This document shows positions 33,612 to 42,563 of a stretch of DNA of 64,000 nt, piece after piece. The DNA is taken from contig NZ_BAAAFH010000003.1 in assembly GCF_039523435.1 (NCBI RefSeq), positions 930,001 through 994,000 on the forward strand. Reading direction: 5' to 3'. How positions within the stretch are numbered: the first letter of the stretch is position 1; each line of letters begins with the position of its first letter. The translations under genes and the position numbers were made by a program. The notes below the pieces were generated by a model, which was not told the origin of the DNA, ran no database searches, and saw only the letters and a program-made list of their open reading frames with translations. Origin of the DNA: Wandonia haliotis. Lineage in GTDB: Bacteria > Bacteroidota > Bacteroidia > Flavobacteriales_D > Crocinitomicaceae.

Positions 33612-36600
33612 ATGAAGAATCTAGTTCAGTTTTTTATTAAGCGTCCGATATGGACCAATGCGTTTATTGTAATAACGACGCTTTTTGGTTTGTATACGCT
33701 GAGCATTTACAGCAGTTCTTTTTTTCCTGAGCTGGACCCGAAAACGATTACGGTAAATGTTATGTATCCGGGAGCTTCTCCTCTGGAGATGGAAGAAGGT
33801 ATTACGATTAAGGTGGAGCAGGCTATCAAAGGGCTGAAAGATATTGAGCATATTAATAGCACTTCTTCGGAAAATGTAGCTTCCATTACTATTTCGGCAG
33901 AACAGGATGCTGATATGGATGAGTTGCTCTCTGATGTAGAGAATGCTGTAAACTCGATTAACTCATTTCCGCAGGGAGCTGAAAAACCGGTAATCACCCG
34001 TTTGAAAACCGGTGGGATGTCCAGTCGTGTTGCTATTGTTGGTATTAGTGCCAAGTCACCGGATATGCCGTTGATGCAACTCCGGGATAAAGCGATACAG
34101 GTCGAAAATGATTTATTGGATACCAAAGTAATCACGCAAATAGAGAAAACAGGTTTTCCAACAGCGGAAATCACCGTAAATGTTCGTGAAAATGATTTGT
34201 TGCGTTATGGGTTAACGTTTGAACAGATCTCTCTGGCTATTTCGACAAAAAATATTGACATAACGGCAGGACAAATCAGGGGGACAGATAAAGATCTGAT
34301 TATTCGGAGTCAGAACCGAACCACGAAACCTGCAGAGATTGGCGAAATTATTGTTCGGACTTCACTAACAGGGGAAACGGTATTCTTGCGGGATGTGGCA
34401 GATATTTCGTATCAGTTTTCGGAAGATTCGGAACTGGCTAAATTTAACGGACAACCGGCCATTGTCTTAAATATTGATAAAACAACGGATGAGAGTCTGA
34501 CTGAAATAGCTGAAGCAGTAAAAACATTTCAGAAAAAATTTAATGAAGCCAATCCGGATTATCATTTTCAGATTTTTTACGAATTCAGTGAAATGTTGTC
34601 GGCACGGATTGATCTGCTGAGCGAAAATGGAATTTTCGGATTAATCCTTGTACTGGTGGCTCTCGGTTTGTTTTTGAACCTGAAACTGTCCGCCTGGGTA
34701 GCCTTCGGAATTCCTTTCTCCTTTCTGGGGATGTTTATTATTGGGTATTGGTACGGAATGTCTATTAATATGATTTCCCTTTTTGGTATGATTCTCGTTG
34801 TCGGAATTCTGGTTGATGATGGAATTGTAATTGCGGAAAATATCTACACCCATTTTGAACGGGGGAAAAGTGCTCCAAGAGCGGCTTTGGATGGAACTAT
34901 GGAAGTATTACCGTCTGTTTTTACGTCTGTTATTACCACAATGGTTGCCTTCTCAATGCTGTTATTCATCGAGGGGATGGAAATGATGCGGGAAATGGCT
35001 GTAGTAGTTATTGCCTGTCTTTTATTTTCGCTATTTGAGGCATTTTTTATTCTTCCTTCCCATCTCTCCAGTAAATCTATTTTGTCCGAAGAGAAAAACT
35101 ATAAACTGAAGGTCTGGCAAGGGATACTCTTTACTATTGCAGGTATAGGGCTTATTTTTATTGCTACCCGTATGTTTGGGGATTATGTCTCGTCATTTAT
35201 GGCAGCTTTATTCCCTTTTTCGCTACTGGTTGTGGGCGGAGCGATGATCTTTACAGGTTTTTCTGCTTCTCCGGTAGAGCATCATGTACGTAAAGGAGCT
35301 GATAAATTCATCGCGTATATCCGGGATAAAGTATTAGAAGATATACTGCGGTTTGCGAATAAAAAATGGAGCTATCGGATCGTAGTATTTGTTCCGTTAG
35401 TATTAATCATCTTTACTCGGGAAAGTCTGATTTCCGGTAAGATCGGAGCAACCTTTTTTCCCAATATTGAACCGGATATGTTTTTCGTTGAAGTAGCGTA
35501 TAAGCCGGGGGAAAATAAACGTTCTGTGGAAGACTTTATTACCGTTGCCACACAAGTTGTAAAGGAAGAAAATCAGCGATTGATTGATGAAACAGGAGAC
35601 ACATTGTTGTCTTATTATTCCAGTAATGTCGGAGCTGCCGGTCAGCTAGGTCAGGTAGGGATGCACACAGGATCCGTGATGGTTTTTTGTGATGCCGAAG
35701 ATAAAAAAGCATCTGTGGGGGAATTTATGAACCGGGTGCTGAAACGCATGGAAGAGCGCAAAGAAGCGAAACTGGCAAGTGATTTTGTTGTAATCGGGAT
35801 GAACCGATGGGGAAAACCGGTTGAATTCGGGCTTTCTTCAGCTAACAATGAGTCGTTGGATCAGGCGCGTCTGTTTTTCAAAAATGAGATTGCACTGCTG
35901 GATCAGACAAAAAATGTGGTTGATAATATGCCTCCCGGAAAAAATGAGATTTATCTCAATATGCGCCCTCAGGCAGATATGTATAACATTGGTGAAGCAG
36001 AAGTGCTGCGACAGGTCCGGCAAGGTTTTTTCGGAGCAGAAGCACAGCGCGTAATCATTGGTACGGATGAGGTGAAAGTCTGGGTTCGTTACCCGAAGGA
36101 AGACCGTAATTCTGTCGCGCATCTTCAGAATATGCGGATCAAAACAGTTTCCGGTGCGGAGGTGCCGTTGCACGAGCTGGCTGATTTCACGATTGGAAAC
36201 GGATACGAGAGTCTGAAACGACGTGACGGAAAGAGACAGGTAGAGGTTGAGGCCGACGTGATCGACCCGGACAAGACAGCAGAAGTAAACGGGAAGATAA
36301 GTAAGGAGATTATTCCTAAATTACAAAGTATGTTTCCCGATGTGGAAGTATTTCATCTGGGGCAGGCAGAACGAAGCTCAAAAACGAGTAATTCGATGCA
36401 GTACATGACGTTGATTGTATTGGTGGTAATGATAACAATTATTACACTTCATTTCCAGTCGTTGTACCAGGGATTGATGATTATACTTGTTTTACCGGCC
36501 GGATTGGCAGGAGCTATTTTAGGACACGGTATTGTCGGTATCCCGGTTTCTTTATTAAGTGTCTTTGGGATGATTGCCCTGATTGGTGTACTGGTAAATG

Positions 36601-36980
36601 ATGCCGTTGTATTCCTGGATCGTTATAACGACCTGATCCGGGAAGGATACTCTTCTTTTGAAGCAGCGGTTGAAGCTTCCCGTTCCCGTTTCCGTCCGAT
36701 TTTACTCACGACGGTGACAACGGTGGCAGGTTTACTTCCTTTGATTGCCGAAAAATCCATGCAGGCGCAGTTTCTTATTCCTATGGCGGTCTCCATTGCT
36801 TTTGGTGTTCTGTTCGGAACCATTATGATCTTACTGTTTTTCCCATCTGCACTGCTCTTTGGAAATGATGTCAAGCGATTCTTTACATGGCTCTGGACCG
36901 GGAAAAAACCTTCTCATGCAGAAGTGGAGACAAGTACAAAAATTCAGAAAAAAATTCATGAAGTTGAAAGCACAAATTAA
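33612..36980 (+). CDS. RND family efflux pump (HAE1-like permease)
   Basis: 1122 residues with the two-fold repeated RND layout: helix 1 (FFIKRPIWTNAFIVI), a large periplasmic loop, helices 2-6 with VGILVDDGIVIAENIY (the proton-relay Asp pair), a second loop and helices 8-12 with GVLVNDAVVFLDRYND. The second repeat has Asn where the classical AcrB relay has Lys (…KNAI), a difference shared by divergent RND groups. An insert of extra hydrophobic sequence sits between helix 6 and 7 (about residues 495-560). Substrates unknown. Preceded by the adaptor and overlapping tolC by 23 bp. Confidence 0.93.
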   Translation: MKNLVQFFIKRPIWTNAFIVITTLFGLYTLSIYSSSFFPELDPKTITVNVMYPGASPLEMEEGITIKVEQAIKGLKDIEHINSTSSENVASITISAEQDADMDELLSDVENAVNSINSFPQGAEKPVITRLKTGGMSSRVAIVGISAKSPDMPLMQLRDKAIQVENDLLDTKVITQIEKTGFPTAEITVNVRENDLLRYGLTFEQISLAISTKNIDITAGQIRGTDKDLIIRSQNRTTKPAEIGEIIVRTSLTGETVFLRDVADISYQFSEDSELAKFNGQPAIVLNIDKTTDESLTEIAEAVKTFQKKFNEANPDYHFQIFYEFSEMLSARIDLLSENGIFGLILVLVALGLFLNLKLSAWVAFGIPFSFLGMFIIGYWYGMSINMISLFGMILVVGILVDDGIVIAENIYTHFERGKSAPRAALDGTMEVLPSVFTSVITTMVAFSMLLFIEGMEMMREMAVVVIACLLFSLFEAFFILPSHLSSKSILSEEKNYKLKVWQGILFTIAGIGLIFIATRMFGDYVSSFMAALFPFSLLVVGGAMIFTGFSASPVEHHVRKGADKFIAYIRDKVLEDILRFANKKWSYRIVVFVPLVLIIFTRESLISGKIGATFFPNIEPDMFFVEVAYKPGENKRSVEDFITVATQVVKEENQRLIDETGDTLLSYYSSNVGAAGQLGQVGMHTGSVMVFCDAEDKKASVGEFMNRVLKRMEERKEAKLASDFVVIGMNRWGKPVEFGLSSANNESLDQARLFFKNEIALLDQTKNVVDNMPPGKNEIYLNMRPQADMYNIGEAEVLRQVRQGFFGAEAQRVIIGTDEVKVWVRYPKEDRNSVAHLQNMRIKTVSGAEVPLHELADFTIGNGYESLKRRDGKRQVEVEADVIDPDKTAEVNGKISKEIIPKLQSMFPDVEVFHLGQAERSSKTSNSMQYMTLIVLVVMITIITLHFQSLYQGLMIILVLPAGLAGAILGHGIVGIPVSLLSVFGMIALIGVLVNDAVVFLDRYNDLIREGYSSFEAAVEASRSRFRPILLTTVTTVAGLLPLIAEKSMQAQFLIPMAVSIAFGVLFGTIMILLFFPSALLFGNDVKRFFTWLWTGKKPSHAEVETSTKIQKKIHEVESTN

Positions 36981-38301
36981 ATTCTATTTAGTCTTTGCTG
37001 CTGTTCTGATTGCAGTTGGTGGTAATGCACAAAATGAGATTACCGTTAGAGAAGCTATTGAGCTTGCACTGGAACGCAATTTTCAGATCCGGATAGCTGA
37101 CAAGAATAATGAAATAGCGGAGAAGAATAACACCTGGTCAGAAGCAGGCGCATTTCCGACCCTGTCGGTGAGTCTTACTTCGGCCAATGGTTTACAAGAC
37201 AACACCAAGAACCCTTTTACTTTTACTCCGGGGATGATTCTCTCGCAAAGTCTGCAACCGGCATTGAGTCTGGACTGGAATATTTTTTCAGGGATGGGGG
37301 TAATCATGTCCAAAAGACGATTGGAGCAACTGGAAGAGCAGTCAAAAGGAAATGCGACAGTTATTATTGAAACCACGGTGTCTGACATTATCAAAGGGTA
37401 TTATTCGGCAGTAATGCACAAGGAACGACTGGAATTGCTTCGTGAGCTGACCGCTTTTTCCCGGGAACAGGTGAAGTACTATGAGTTAAAAGAAGAATAT
37501 GCGGGAGCCAGTTCGTTGGAGTTGATGCAGTTTAAGAACCAGTACCTTTCGGATTCAACTAATCTGTTAATGCAGGAAATTTCATACAGAAACGCATTGA
37601 GAAATCTGAACCTGTTAATGAATTTACCATTGGATAGCCTGTTGAACCCAACAGATCAGTTGGATTTCATTCTTCCGGAGATTAACGGAATTGAAGCAAA
37701 ACGCCAACTGGTTGAGAATAATAACAACCTGAAAAACCAGATGATTAATATCCGGTTATCAGAAATTCAGACTAAATACCAGCGATCTTTTTTATTCCCG
37801 ACGTTGACTTTTCAGGGAGGGATTCAACCCGGTTTCTCGTGGATTCGGGAGGTGAAAAATGATCTGTTTGAAGCAGAAACACAGACGCTTATGTATTCGG
37901 CTAATTTGACCCTGCGCTACAATGTTTTCAATAACTGGAAATCAAAAAGGGCTGTAGAAGTTTCAAAAATTCAGGAAGAGATCAGCCAGTTGAATTATGA
38001 CGAAATGAAAAATTCGCTCATGAACAGTATGGAAGGGTTGTTGGAAATGTTCGAAGCCCGGAATCGTTTGGTTGCTGTATCGTCGCAAAATATTGAATAC
38101 GCAGGACGTGTATGGGAAATCGGACAGGAACGCCTGCGTTTGGGAACGATCAACTCTATAGAACTCCAAACCCTCAGAAATAGCTACATTAATGCTCGTC
38201 TGACGCATCTGGACAATCTGTACAATCGGGTAGAGGTATTCTTCGAGATTTTCCGACTCACGGGTAATATTGGTTTGTATCATTCGCAGGTAGTTGAGTA
38301 A
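36958..38301 (+). CDS. TolC family outer-membrane channel protein
   Basis: About 447 residues: signal peptide (MKLKAQIKFYLVFAAVLIAVGG, cleaved near NAQ), then two repeated coiled-coil/strand halves (ITVREAIELALERNFQIRIADK; LEQLEEQSKGNATVIIETTV; QLNYDEMKNSLMNSMEGLLEM; GQERLRLGTINSIELQTLRNSYINA). It is the outer-membrane exit duct of the RND pump. ATG at 36958 overlaps the pump gene; the frame open from 36859 is not used. Confidence 0.92.
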   Translation: MKLKAQIKFYLVFAAVLIAVGGNAQNEITVREAIELALERNFQIRIADKNNEIAEKNNTWSEAGAFPTLSVSLTSANGLQDNTKNPFTFTPGMILSQSLQPALSLDWNIFSGMGVIMSKRRLEQLEEQSKGNATVIIETTVSDIIKGYYSAVMHKERLELLRELTAFSREQVKYYELKEEYAGASSLELMQFKNQYLSDSTNLLMQEISYRNALRNLNLLMNLPLDSLLNPTDQLDFILPEINGIEAKRQLVENNNNLKNQMINIRLSEIQTKYQRSFLFPTLTFQGGIQPGFSWIREVKNDLFEAETQTLMYSANLTLRYNVFNNWKSKRAVEVSKIQEEISQLNYDEMKNSLMNSMEGLLEMFEARNRLVAVSSQNIEYAGRVWEIGQERLRLGTINSIELQTLRNSYINARLTHLDNLYNRVEVFFEIFRLTGNIGLYHSQVVE

Positions 38302-38399
38302 AGTAAGCGTACGGGAAGGTTTTGTCTTTATTGTCAAGTGGATATCTCCTTTGGAAAAGGTCGTGACGGATGGTGTAAACACATTAAGGATAATTAAAA

Positions 38400-38777
38400 G
38401 TGAGTGACGCAAAGGCAATAACGAAAGATAGTTTTACTATAACCGGTATAGGAATAATCCTTGAATTGCAACATTCAGAAAACGGACTCTTGAAAGATAC
38501 AAAACTGATCTCTGAAAAATCAGGACGGACCTGGATGGTTATTGCAAGGATACTTTTTGACCACGCAATAGCTGAACAAACAATATTTGACAATGAATCG
38601 GTGGAGTATATGCTAATGAGATTTGAGTCTGACCAAAAACGACAAAAATCTATAAACGAGATTAAGGAAAGAGAATCTAATACTATTTTTCAATATATGC
38701 TAAAACCCCTCGGACATTCAGAAAAACCAGAAAAGGAAGAAAGATTAAAAATTGACTACCCGCAACAACGCTTGTAA
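38400..38777 (+). CDS. Hypothetical protein, possibly with an EF-Tu domain-2-like start
   Basis: 125 residues, no signal peptide, GTG start (MSDAKAITKD). The N-terminal half (DSFTITGIGIILELQHSENG) faintly recalls small Bacteroidota proteins with an EF-Tu domain-2-like FxITGRG start; the C-terminal half is a charged helix (ESDQKRQKSINEIKERESN). No function assigned. First gene of the accessory region. Coding status is likely but not certain. Confidence 0.45.
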   Translation: MSDAKAITKDSFTITGIGIILELQHSENGLLKDTKLISEKSGRTWMVIARILFDHAIAEQTIFDNESVEYMLMRFESDQKRQKSINEIKERESNTIFQYMLKPLGHSEKPEKEERLKIDYPQQRL

Positions 38778-38792
38778 TTCAGTAACTTAGTT

Positions 38793-38829
38793 GCCCAACC
38801 ATACAACGAAATAATACATGAATCGTTGT
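38793..38829 (+). repeat. Inverted repeat with attC-like elements between genes
   Basis: GCCCAAC (38793-38799, matching the RYYYAAC core of integron attC sites) is followed by ACAACGA (38803-38809) and its inverted copy TCGTTGT (38823-38829) around a 13-nt loop. A matching 3' core (GTTRRRY) is not present, so this is at best a degenerate attC or an unrelated hairpin. Confidence 0.3.
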
Positions 38830-38866
38830 TCGGAATTGTAAATAGACTGTAATTCAGAAAATAAGC

Positions 38867-39502
38867 ATGATACAAAAACCAAATCCAGATACCATTTATC
38901 CTGTTCCAAATGTCAAGACAGTTACGTATGTGAAACCAACGATTAAATCAAAAAATATTATCGTTGGAGACTTTACTTATTTCAGTGATGTCGACTTTGA
39001 AAAACACGTCACACACCATTATGACTTTTATGGAGATAAACTGATAATAGGAAAATTTTGTCAAATCGCTGCCGGTATTGAAATTATCATGAACGGGGCG
39101 AATCACCAGATGAATGCCGCTTCGACATTTCCTTTTTATATTTTTGAAGGATGGGAACAGTCTATTCCTCCCATAGAGAAGATGTCAGTAAAAGGAGATA
39201 CTGTAATCGGGAACGACGTATGGATCGGACAAAATACAACCATTTTGCCGGGAGTACATATTGGAGATGGAGTTATTATCGGTGCAAATAGTGTTGTCGG
39301 AAGTACTATTGCGCCATATTCTATAGTAGCAGGAAATCCGGCACGATTGATTAGAAAAAGGTTTGATGATGAGTTAATCTCTCTACTACTCAAATTGAAA
39401 TGGTGGGACTTACCTACTGAACAGATAAATCAACTTATTCCTATTTTAAGCTGTGATGACTTGGAAAAGACGAAAATTGATTTGAAAAAATGGGTAAAGT
39501 GA
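38867..39502 (+). CDS. Vat-like xenobiotic O-acetyltransferase
   Basis: 211 residues, left-handed beta-helix. KLIIGKFCQIAAGIEIIMNGANHQMN and the Phe-rich STFPFYIFEGWEQS resemble streptogramin A acetyltransferases (Vat) more than CatB; the catalytic His is in GANHQMN. Then GDTVIGNDVWIGQNTTILPG, IIGANSVVGSTIAPYSIVAG and ARLIRKRFDDELI. Such enzymes acetylate hydroxyl groups of antibiotics; the actual substrate is unknown, and relatives of this fold have other roles. It overlaps the next gene by 13 bp. Confidence 0.85.
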   Translation: MIQKPNPDTIYPVPNVKTVTYVKPTIKSKNIIVGDFTYFSDVDFEKHVTHHYDFYGDKLIIGKFCQIAAGIEIIMNGANHQMNAASTFPFYIFEGWEQSIPPIEKMSVKGDTVIGNDVWIGQNTTILPGVHIGDGVIIGANSVVGSTIAPYSIVAGNPARLIRKRFDDELISLLLKLKWWDLPTEQINQLIPILSCDDLEKTKIDLKKWVK

Positions 39503-39843
39503 TTGGGAACAATTTGCAAATGAAAGAGTTACAGGGTGAACTGATTGATGAACTTGAGCATTTGATTACTCATTTAAAAAAATATGATGAGGAAAATTGG
39601 GCATCTATATTTTCCCAAACGCAAAAAATGATTGATAACGGAGATATTCGCGGACTTGAAGCACTAAAAAAGATGCGAGGAGGAATGGGAAGTTTTATTG
39701 ATTTAGTAATCTGCCAGATAAATGGACATCGGATTGAAAAAAGTGAAGAGGACTTTGCCAATACTGAATTAATTAGATTAGGAAATTGTGTGTTCGCTGC
39801 AGCGGACAAATTAAATCGGGAAATACATAAAGATAGTGTCTGA
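39490..39843 (+). CDS. Small cytoplasmic protein (DUF6966-like?)
   Basis: 117 residues, no signal peptide. NWASIFSQTQKMIDNGDIRG followed by KKMRGGMGSFIDLVIC recalls a small-domain group with a GGMGSFNDL motif (I believe DUF6966). No function known. It starts inside the end of the acetyltransferase gene (13-bp overlap); ATG at 39520 is an alternative. Its last codons and stop fall in sequence resembling an insertion-sequence end (39836-39855), so the C-terminus may be altered. Confidence 0.6.
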   Translation: MGKVIGNNLQMKELQGELIDELEHLITHLKKYDEENWASIFSQTQKMIDNGDIRGLEALKKMRGGMGSFIDLVICQINGHRIEKSEEDFANTELIRLGNCVFAAADKLNREIHKDSV

Positions 39844-40012
39844 TAAAGTGTGTAAATTGTTGGGTGTAATCGAATAAAATAATTTTTTGGGTAAAGATGA
39901 AAAACTGATATTCTCCCATTTAGCAGACAATGACATTTGAAATGATTAAATCCCCACAACATCAAATAAAAAACGTAGAGGTTATATGAAATGGAGGCGA
40001 ACTAGAATAACC

Positions 40013-41179
40013 ATGAAGAGTATCACTATTCTCATTTGCGGAATTATATTTACAAACTGTAATTACGCGCAAAAGACTGAAACTTTATCTAATTCAGGTA
40101 GCACCCAGGTACGGCAGAATACAGAAAATATTTTGGATGCCTATCAATATGTTGATTCTTACAAAGAAGGTTTAGCGACCGTAACCAAAAATAAAAAAAA
40201 GGGATTTATCGACAAAAGAGGAAAGGAGGTCATTGCATGTAAGTACGATGTTGCTTATGATTTCAAAAACGGATTTTCTAAAGTAGTACTCCATGATCAA
40301 CCAGGATACAATGAAAAATACGGAGTGATCAATCGTTCAGGAAAAGAAATCACAGCAATAAAATATGATTTTATTATGGACTTTCAGAATGGATATGCAA
40401 TGGTCAAACTAGACCGAAAGTGGGGTTTTATCGATACTACGGGAAAAGAGGTGATTCCCCTGCAATATGAAGCAGCTTCAGACTTTGAAGACGATGTAAC
40501 CACTGTAAAGGAGAACGAACAGTGGTTTATCATTGATAAAATGAATAACAAAAAAACAGCCCTTACAAATGTAGAATCGGCATCTTCTTTTATTGAGGGA
40601 TTGGCACCTGTTACAATATCCGGAAAGGTAGGTTATATTGACAAACAAGGAAAAGTTGTCGTCGAACCTTTATATGATATCGGATATTATTTCAGAGAAG
40701 GTTTAGCACTTGTTGAAATAAATGATAAGTACGGTTTCATCAATAAGCAAGGAAAAGAAGTTATTCCGTTGCAATACGATGGCTATCCGAATTTCAGATG
40801 TGGGTTAGCAGCAGTAAAACGAAACGGAAAATATGGTTTTATTGATACTACAGGCAAAGAAGTCATTTCTTTTAAATATAGCAATGTATATGACTTTTGG
40901 GATGGAGTTGCAAGAGTCTGTTTAAATTCAGGGTCAAAATGGGGGTGTATAGATACTTCCGGAAAAGAAATAATTCCGGCTATTTATGATGTGATAGGTA
41001 CCGGAGAAGGGATTTTGAATGTACTGAAGGACGGAAAATGGCAGTTTTTAGATCTCACAGGAAAGGAAGTATTTCCTGAAAAATTTGAGAATGTTTATCC
41101 CTTCAGTGACGGTGTAGCACTAGTCAAGAAAGAGGGTAATTGGTTTTTTATCGATAAAGAAGGGAAAAGACTATTTTGA
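40013..41179 (+). CDS. WG-repeat exported protein
   Basis: About 388 residues: hydrophobic N-terminus (SITILICGIIFTNCNYAQ), then about ten WG repeats of roughly 30-35 residues (e.g. KYGFINKQGKEVIPLQYD, KWGFIDTTGKEVIPLQYE, KYGFIDTTGKEVISFKYS, KWGCIDTSGKEIIPAIYD). The Trp/Tyr-Gly-Phe-Ile-Asp core and following GKEVIP are regular; repeat 4 is the most degenerate. WG repeats fold as short beta hairpins with unknown function, probably binding. ATG at 40013 is preferred over 39986, which adds a basic stretch. Confidence 0.82.
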   Translation: MKSITILICGIIFTNCNYAQKTETLSNSGSTQVRQNTENILDAYQYVDSYKEGLATVTKNKKKGFIDKRGKEVIACKYDVAYDFKNGFSKVVLHDQPGYNEKYGVINRSGKEITAIKYDFIMDFQNGYAMVKLDRKWGFIDTTGKEVIPLQYEAASDFEDDVTTVKENEQWFIIDKMNNKKTALTNVESASSFIEGLAPVTISGKVGYIDKQGKVVVEPLYDIGYYFREGLALVEINDKYGFINKQGKEVIPLQYDGYPNFRCGLAAVKRNGKYGFIDTTGKEVISFKYSNVYDFWDGVARVCLNSGSKWGCIDTSGKEIIPAIYDVIGTGEGILNVLKDGKWQFLDLTGKEVFPEKFENVYPFSDGVALVKKEGNWFFIDKEGKRLF

Positions 41180-41355
41180 GGATGAGAAAATAATTTGAAC
41201 AGTTCCTTTGTTTAAACCTTAAACGATAGATACAGAATATATATTAAAAAGAGTGAAAGTCTCACAAGCCTTTCCCATCGTAGCCTATTTTACGACCAAT
41301 CACATTTTATCAAAGATTTCAGGGCATTAACTAAAACAAATTCGGGTTTGTTTTT

Positions 41356-41416
41356 TAAAAATGTAACTATCGAAAAAGAAAACGTCTGGTTATTTATCTA
41401 GCTGGTTACATTTTTA
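41356..41416. repeat. 12-bp perfect inverted repeat upstream of S41 peptidase gene
   Basis: TAAAAATGTAAC (41356-41367) and its inverted copy GTTACATTTTTA (41405-41416) are separated by 37 nt. They may be a regulator's half-sites, ends of a small element, or a hairpin. Nothing else in the sequence decides. Confidence 0.5.
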
Positions 41417-41440
41417 CAATTTTGAATGCAATACCCTTAC

Positions 41441-41448
41441 TACTTTTG
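41441..41448 (+). promoter_or_regulatory. Putative -7 box of S41 peptidase gene
   Basis: TACTTTTG, exact TAnnTTTG match, 24 nt before the ATG at 41473. TTTG at 41421-41424 is 16 nt upstream, a little short for a -33 element. The right arm of the inverted repeat ends just before this promoter. Confidence 0.5.
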
Positions 41449-41472
41449 CGTAGTGATTTTAAAGTATTTCAA

Positions 41473-42525
41473 ATGAAAAATATATTGTACCTCGTTCTTC
41501 TGTTTGCAGTGAATTCATTATTTGGGCAAGATATCTGTAATTGTGACAAGGCTCTAAATAATTTAATTGCTAAAATAGAAAGCGATTATCCCGGGTTTAA
41601 AGAAAAAACAAAAGCACATACTGAGTTATACAACCACCAGAAAACAGCTGCTATCACAATCTCCAAAACCGTCAATAACCAGGACTGTATAACTGTATTG
41701 AATGGCTATATTTCCTTTTTTAAAGATGAGCATATTTTTATAGAAGCGGTTACTAAAAATGAAGTAGAAGTCACTAACTCGAATAACAAAGAGACTGAAC
41801 CAGAGGTTGAAGTACGGGTATTAACTCACGATATTTTCTATCTGAAAATTTCCAGTTTCAGGTATGAAAATATTACTCTAGTAAAAGAATTGGTAGAAAA
41901 AAACAAAAAGCAGATAGCGAAATCAAAGGCTTTGATTATCGACGTTAGAGATAATTTTGGAGGCACCGATGATGTGTACCAACCTCTATTGCCTTATATC
42001 TTAACTAATCCTTTACGGATTATGAATGTTGAATTTTTATCGACGCCTACATTGATAAATGGTTTGCGGGATTATGCTTTGCAAAATGAGCATAAAGACT
42101 CGCTAAATGCCATACGTGACATTGAAGAAGGCTTAAAAGAATATAATGAAAACCTGGGTGAATTTGTGCTGTATAATGGGCAAAAGGTAACGATTGATAC
42201 GATTCCGTTAAACGCAAAAAGCCCGGAACAAATCATTATTTTAGCCAATGAAAATGTTGCCAGTGCGGGCGAAAACTTTTTGTTTTCATCACGTCAGAGT
42301 AAAAAAGTGAAGATCCTGGGGACGCCATCTATGGGTGTTTTAGATTATGGTTCCATACGAGAATTTAAGTTTGGCTGCGACAATTTTATATTGTATCTGC
42401 CTACATACCGCTCATCAAGACTTCCGCAATATCCTATTGACAACATAGGTATTCAGCCGGATGTTTATTTAGATGAAACAGTTGAAGATTGGTTGGATTT
42501 TGCCATAAGATACATCAACGAATAA
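41473..42525 (+). CDS. S41 family peptidase (tail-specific-protease fold), exported
   Basis: About 350 residues: signal peptide (MKNILYLVLLFAVNSLFGQ), an N-terminal helical region with a Cys pair (DICNCDKALN), then an S41 domain with ALIIDVRDNFGGTDDVYQPL and the catalytic Ser in NENVASAGENFLFSSR. The C-terminal part (IGIQPDVYLDETVEDWLDF) is usual for S41 proteins. No PDZ domain is recognisable. It probably cleaves peptides in the periplasm. TTG at 41422 is rejected because it lies before the promoter box. Confidence 0.85.
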   Translation: MKNILYLVLLFAVNSLFGQDICNCDKALNNLIAKIESDYPGFKEKTKAHTELYNHQKTAAITISKTVNNQDCITVLNGYISFFKDEHIFIEAVTKNEVEVTNSNNKETEPEVEVRVLTHDIFYLKISSFRYENITLVKELVEKNKKQIAKSKALIIDVRDNFGGTDDVYQPLLPYILTNPLRIMNVEFLSTPTLINGLRDYALQNEHKDSLNAIRDIEEGLKEYNENLGEFVLYNGQKVTIDTIPLNAKSPEQIIILANENVASAGENFLFSSRQSKKVKILGTPSMGVLDYGSIREFKFGCDNFILYLPTYRSSRLPQYPIDNIGIQPDVYLDETVEDWLDFAIRYINE

Positions 42526-42563
42526 GACCGTAAAGTGGTTTAATACCAAATCCAGAAGTAAAA

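Larger units (their letters stand above)
41180..41472. other. Intergenic stretch without a recognised gene
   Basis: 293 bp, AT-rich. It holds a 12-bp inverted repeat (41356-41416) and a -7 box (41441-41448), described separately. No reading frame of interest was seen in the rest. Confidence 0.6.

Noticed and set aside
38302..38399. Spacer after tolC as a truncated gene or terminator
   Set aside because: Only a weak CCTTT/AAAGG repeat without a T tract and no convincing frame.
38384..38593. Antisense open frame opposite the 125-residue gene
   Set aside because: No family resemblance; the + strand frame has a charged, protein-like composition and the antisense frame only shadows it.
39859..39865. 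GTTGGGT as an integron 3' core site
   Set aside because: It matches GTTRRRY but no RYYYAAC partner or stem lies at attC distance upstream.
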